DNA of 6,679 nt from Gammaproteobacteria bacterium (GTDB taxonomy: Bacteria > Pseudomonadota > Gammaproteobacteria > Immundisolibacterales > Immundisolibacteraceae): the NCBI GenBank assembly GCA_003645395.1, contig QNFC01000097.1, positions 1-6,679 on the forward strand. The letters run 5' to 3'. This document shows positions 5,787-6,679 of this stretch, one piece after another; position 1 is the stretch's first letter; the number at the start of each line of letters is the position of its first letter. Position numbers and translations under genes: made by a program. Under the pieces are notes generated by a model, which was not told where the DNA came from, did not search any database, and saw nothing but the letters and a program-made list of their open reading frames with translations.

Positions 5787-6679
5787 TCAGGATAGATTTG
5801 GCTGGCTAACGGGTTGGCCACTCGCCTGCAGGTCAGCGTGATAAGAGGATCGCACCATTGGACCCGAGGCGACGTTAGAAAATCCCATGGATTTACCGAT
5901 TTCTGCAAAACGGTCAAATTGTGCCGGCTCGACATAACGCAGCACCGGCAGATGGTGCTGAGTGGGTTGCAGATACTGGCCGATAGTTAACATGGTCACC
6001 GAGTGGGCGCGCAAGTCGGCCATGACTTCAATGATCTCTTCATCAGTTTCGCCGACCCCGAGCATCAGCCCGGATTTGGTTGGTACTTCTGGGTGCAGTT
6101 GGGCAAAAGCCTGCAATAACTGCAATGAACCCTCGTAGTCGGCACCGGGCCGTACAGCTTTATAGAGTCGCCGCACGGTTTCAAGGTTGTGGTTAAACAC
6201 GTCCGGTGGTGATGCGGTCAGTAATCCCAGAGCAGTTTCGGAGCGACGGCGAAAGTCCGGCACTAAAATTTCGATGCTGGTGTTCGGTGTTCGTTGTCTG
6301 ATTGCCTGAATACAGTTGGCGAAATGTCCGGCGCCGCCATCTTTAAGGTCATCCCGATCTACCGAGGTGATGACCAGGTAGTTCAATTGCAAGGTGGCAA
6401 CGGTATCTGCCAGCTGGGCGGGTTCAGCTTCATCGATCGGATCAGGCCGGGCGTGGGCGACGTCACAGAACGGACAGCGGCGAGTGCATTTATCACCCAG
6501 AATCATAAAGGTAGCCGTGCCTTTGCTAAAGCATTCGCCAATGTTGGGGCAAGAGGCTTCTTCGCAAACCGTATGCAGTTGCTGCTCCCGCAACAGGTTT
6601 TTTACCCGGTTAAATACGGGGCCGGTGGGTGCTTTAGCCCGAATCCAGCGCGGTTTGGGCAGGCGTTTTTCCTGGGTGA
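5787..6679 (-). CDS. lipA: Lipoyl synthase, N-terminus beyond the window
   Basis: A radical-SAM enzyme that inserts two sulfurs into protein-bound octanoyl groups, making the lipoyl cofactor for the glycine cleavage H protein and the 2-oxoacid dehydrogenases. The frame is open to the right edge, giving 296 visible residues. A TTG at 6593 could be read as a start, but the 28 codons before it encode LPKPRWIRAKAP and RVKNLLREQQLH, conserved LipA sequence, so the true start lies outside. Counting from the first complete codon, the auxiliary-cluster cysteines are C38, C43 and C49 (CEEASCPNIGEC), and the radical-SAM CxxxCxxC is C64, C68 and C71 (CTRRCPFC). The C-terminal RSSY (276-279) supplies the serine that ligates the auxiliary cluster. 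All expected ligands are present, and about 20-50 residues are missing. In many proteobacteria lipB precedes lipA; that region is not visible here. Confidence 0.97.
   Translation of the reverse strand, partial: TQEKRLPKPRWIRAKAPTGPVFNRVKNLLREQQLHTVCEEASCPNIGECFSKGTATFMILGDKCTRRCPFCDVAHARPDPIDEAEPAQLADTVATLQLNYLVITSVDRDDLKDGGAGHFANCIQAIRQRTPNTSIEILVPDFRRRSETALGLLTASPPDVFNHNLETVRRLYKAVRPGADYEGSLQLLQAFAQLHPEVPTKSGLMLGVGETDEEIIEVMADLRAHSVTMLTIGQYLQPTQHHLPVLRYVEPAQFDRFAEIGKSMGFSNVASGPMVRSSYHADLQASGQPVSQPNLS

Noticed and set aside
5787..6593. Treating the TTG at 6593 as the lipA start
   Set aside because: The frame continues upstream to the window edge and encodes conserved LipA N-terminal sequence, so the TTG is an internal leucine codon.

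Overview
The window looks like chromosomal DNA from a gammaproteobacterium. It has a Pseudomonas-type amgK-murU cell wall recycling pair, a YiaD-like OmpA lipoprotein and a proteobacterial lipoyl synthase. The split (two-subunit) form of the glycine cleavage P-protein argues against an enteric; a marine lineage such as Cellvibrionales would fit, but the sequence alone does not prove this. There are no insertion sequences, tRNAs, rRNAs, CRISPR arrays or phage genes. Nearly all of it is housekeeping metabolism and envelope biology.

Layout, left to right. (1) 1-468, minus: the N-terminal 156 residues of a membrane acyltransferase-3 protein, cut by the left edge. (2) 469-716: non-coding, with two short palindromes and a weak promoter candidate. 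(3) 717-1649 and 1657-3138, minus: a tight gcvPB-then-kinase pair, 7 nt apart. gcvPB encodes subunit 2 of glycine decarboxylase; the kinase is a PfkB-family protein resembling adenosine kinase. (4) 3139-3327: a divergent promoter region with an AT-rich inverted repeat. (5) 3328-4302 and 4305-4997, plus: amgK and murU, 2 nt apart, followed by a probable intrinsic terminator. (6) 5110-5766, minus: a YiaD-like glycine-zipper/OmpA lipoprotein, lying 20 nt downstream of (7) lipA, 5787-6679, minus, whose first residues lie beyond the right edge.

How the genes relate. AmgK and MurU convert recovered N-acetylmuramic acid to UDP-MurNAc, bypassing de novo synthesis. The YiaD-like lipoprotein probably anchors the outer membrane to peptidoglycan, and the acyltransferase probably modifies an envelope glycan. 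GcvPB and LipA both serve glycine cleavage: LipA completes the lipoyl cofactor carried by the H protein. The kinase, if it is an adenosine kinase, would remove adenosine made in the methyl cycle, which uses the one-carbon units from glycine cleavage; that link is inference.

I found no convincing undescribed system. The items most worth a second look are the separation of gcvPB from gcvPA, the altered active-site loop and G8 tract in MurU, and the inverted repeat between the divergent operons.
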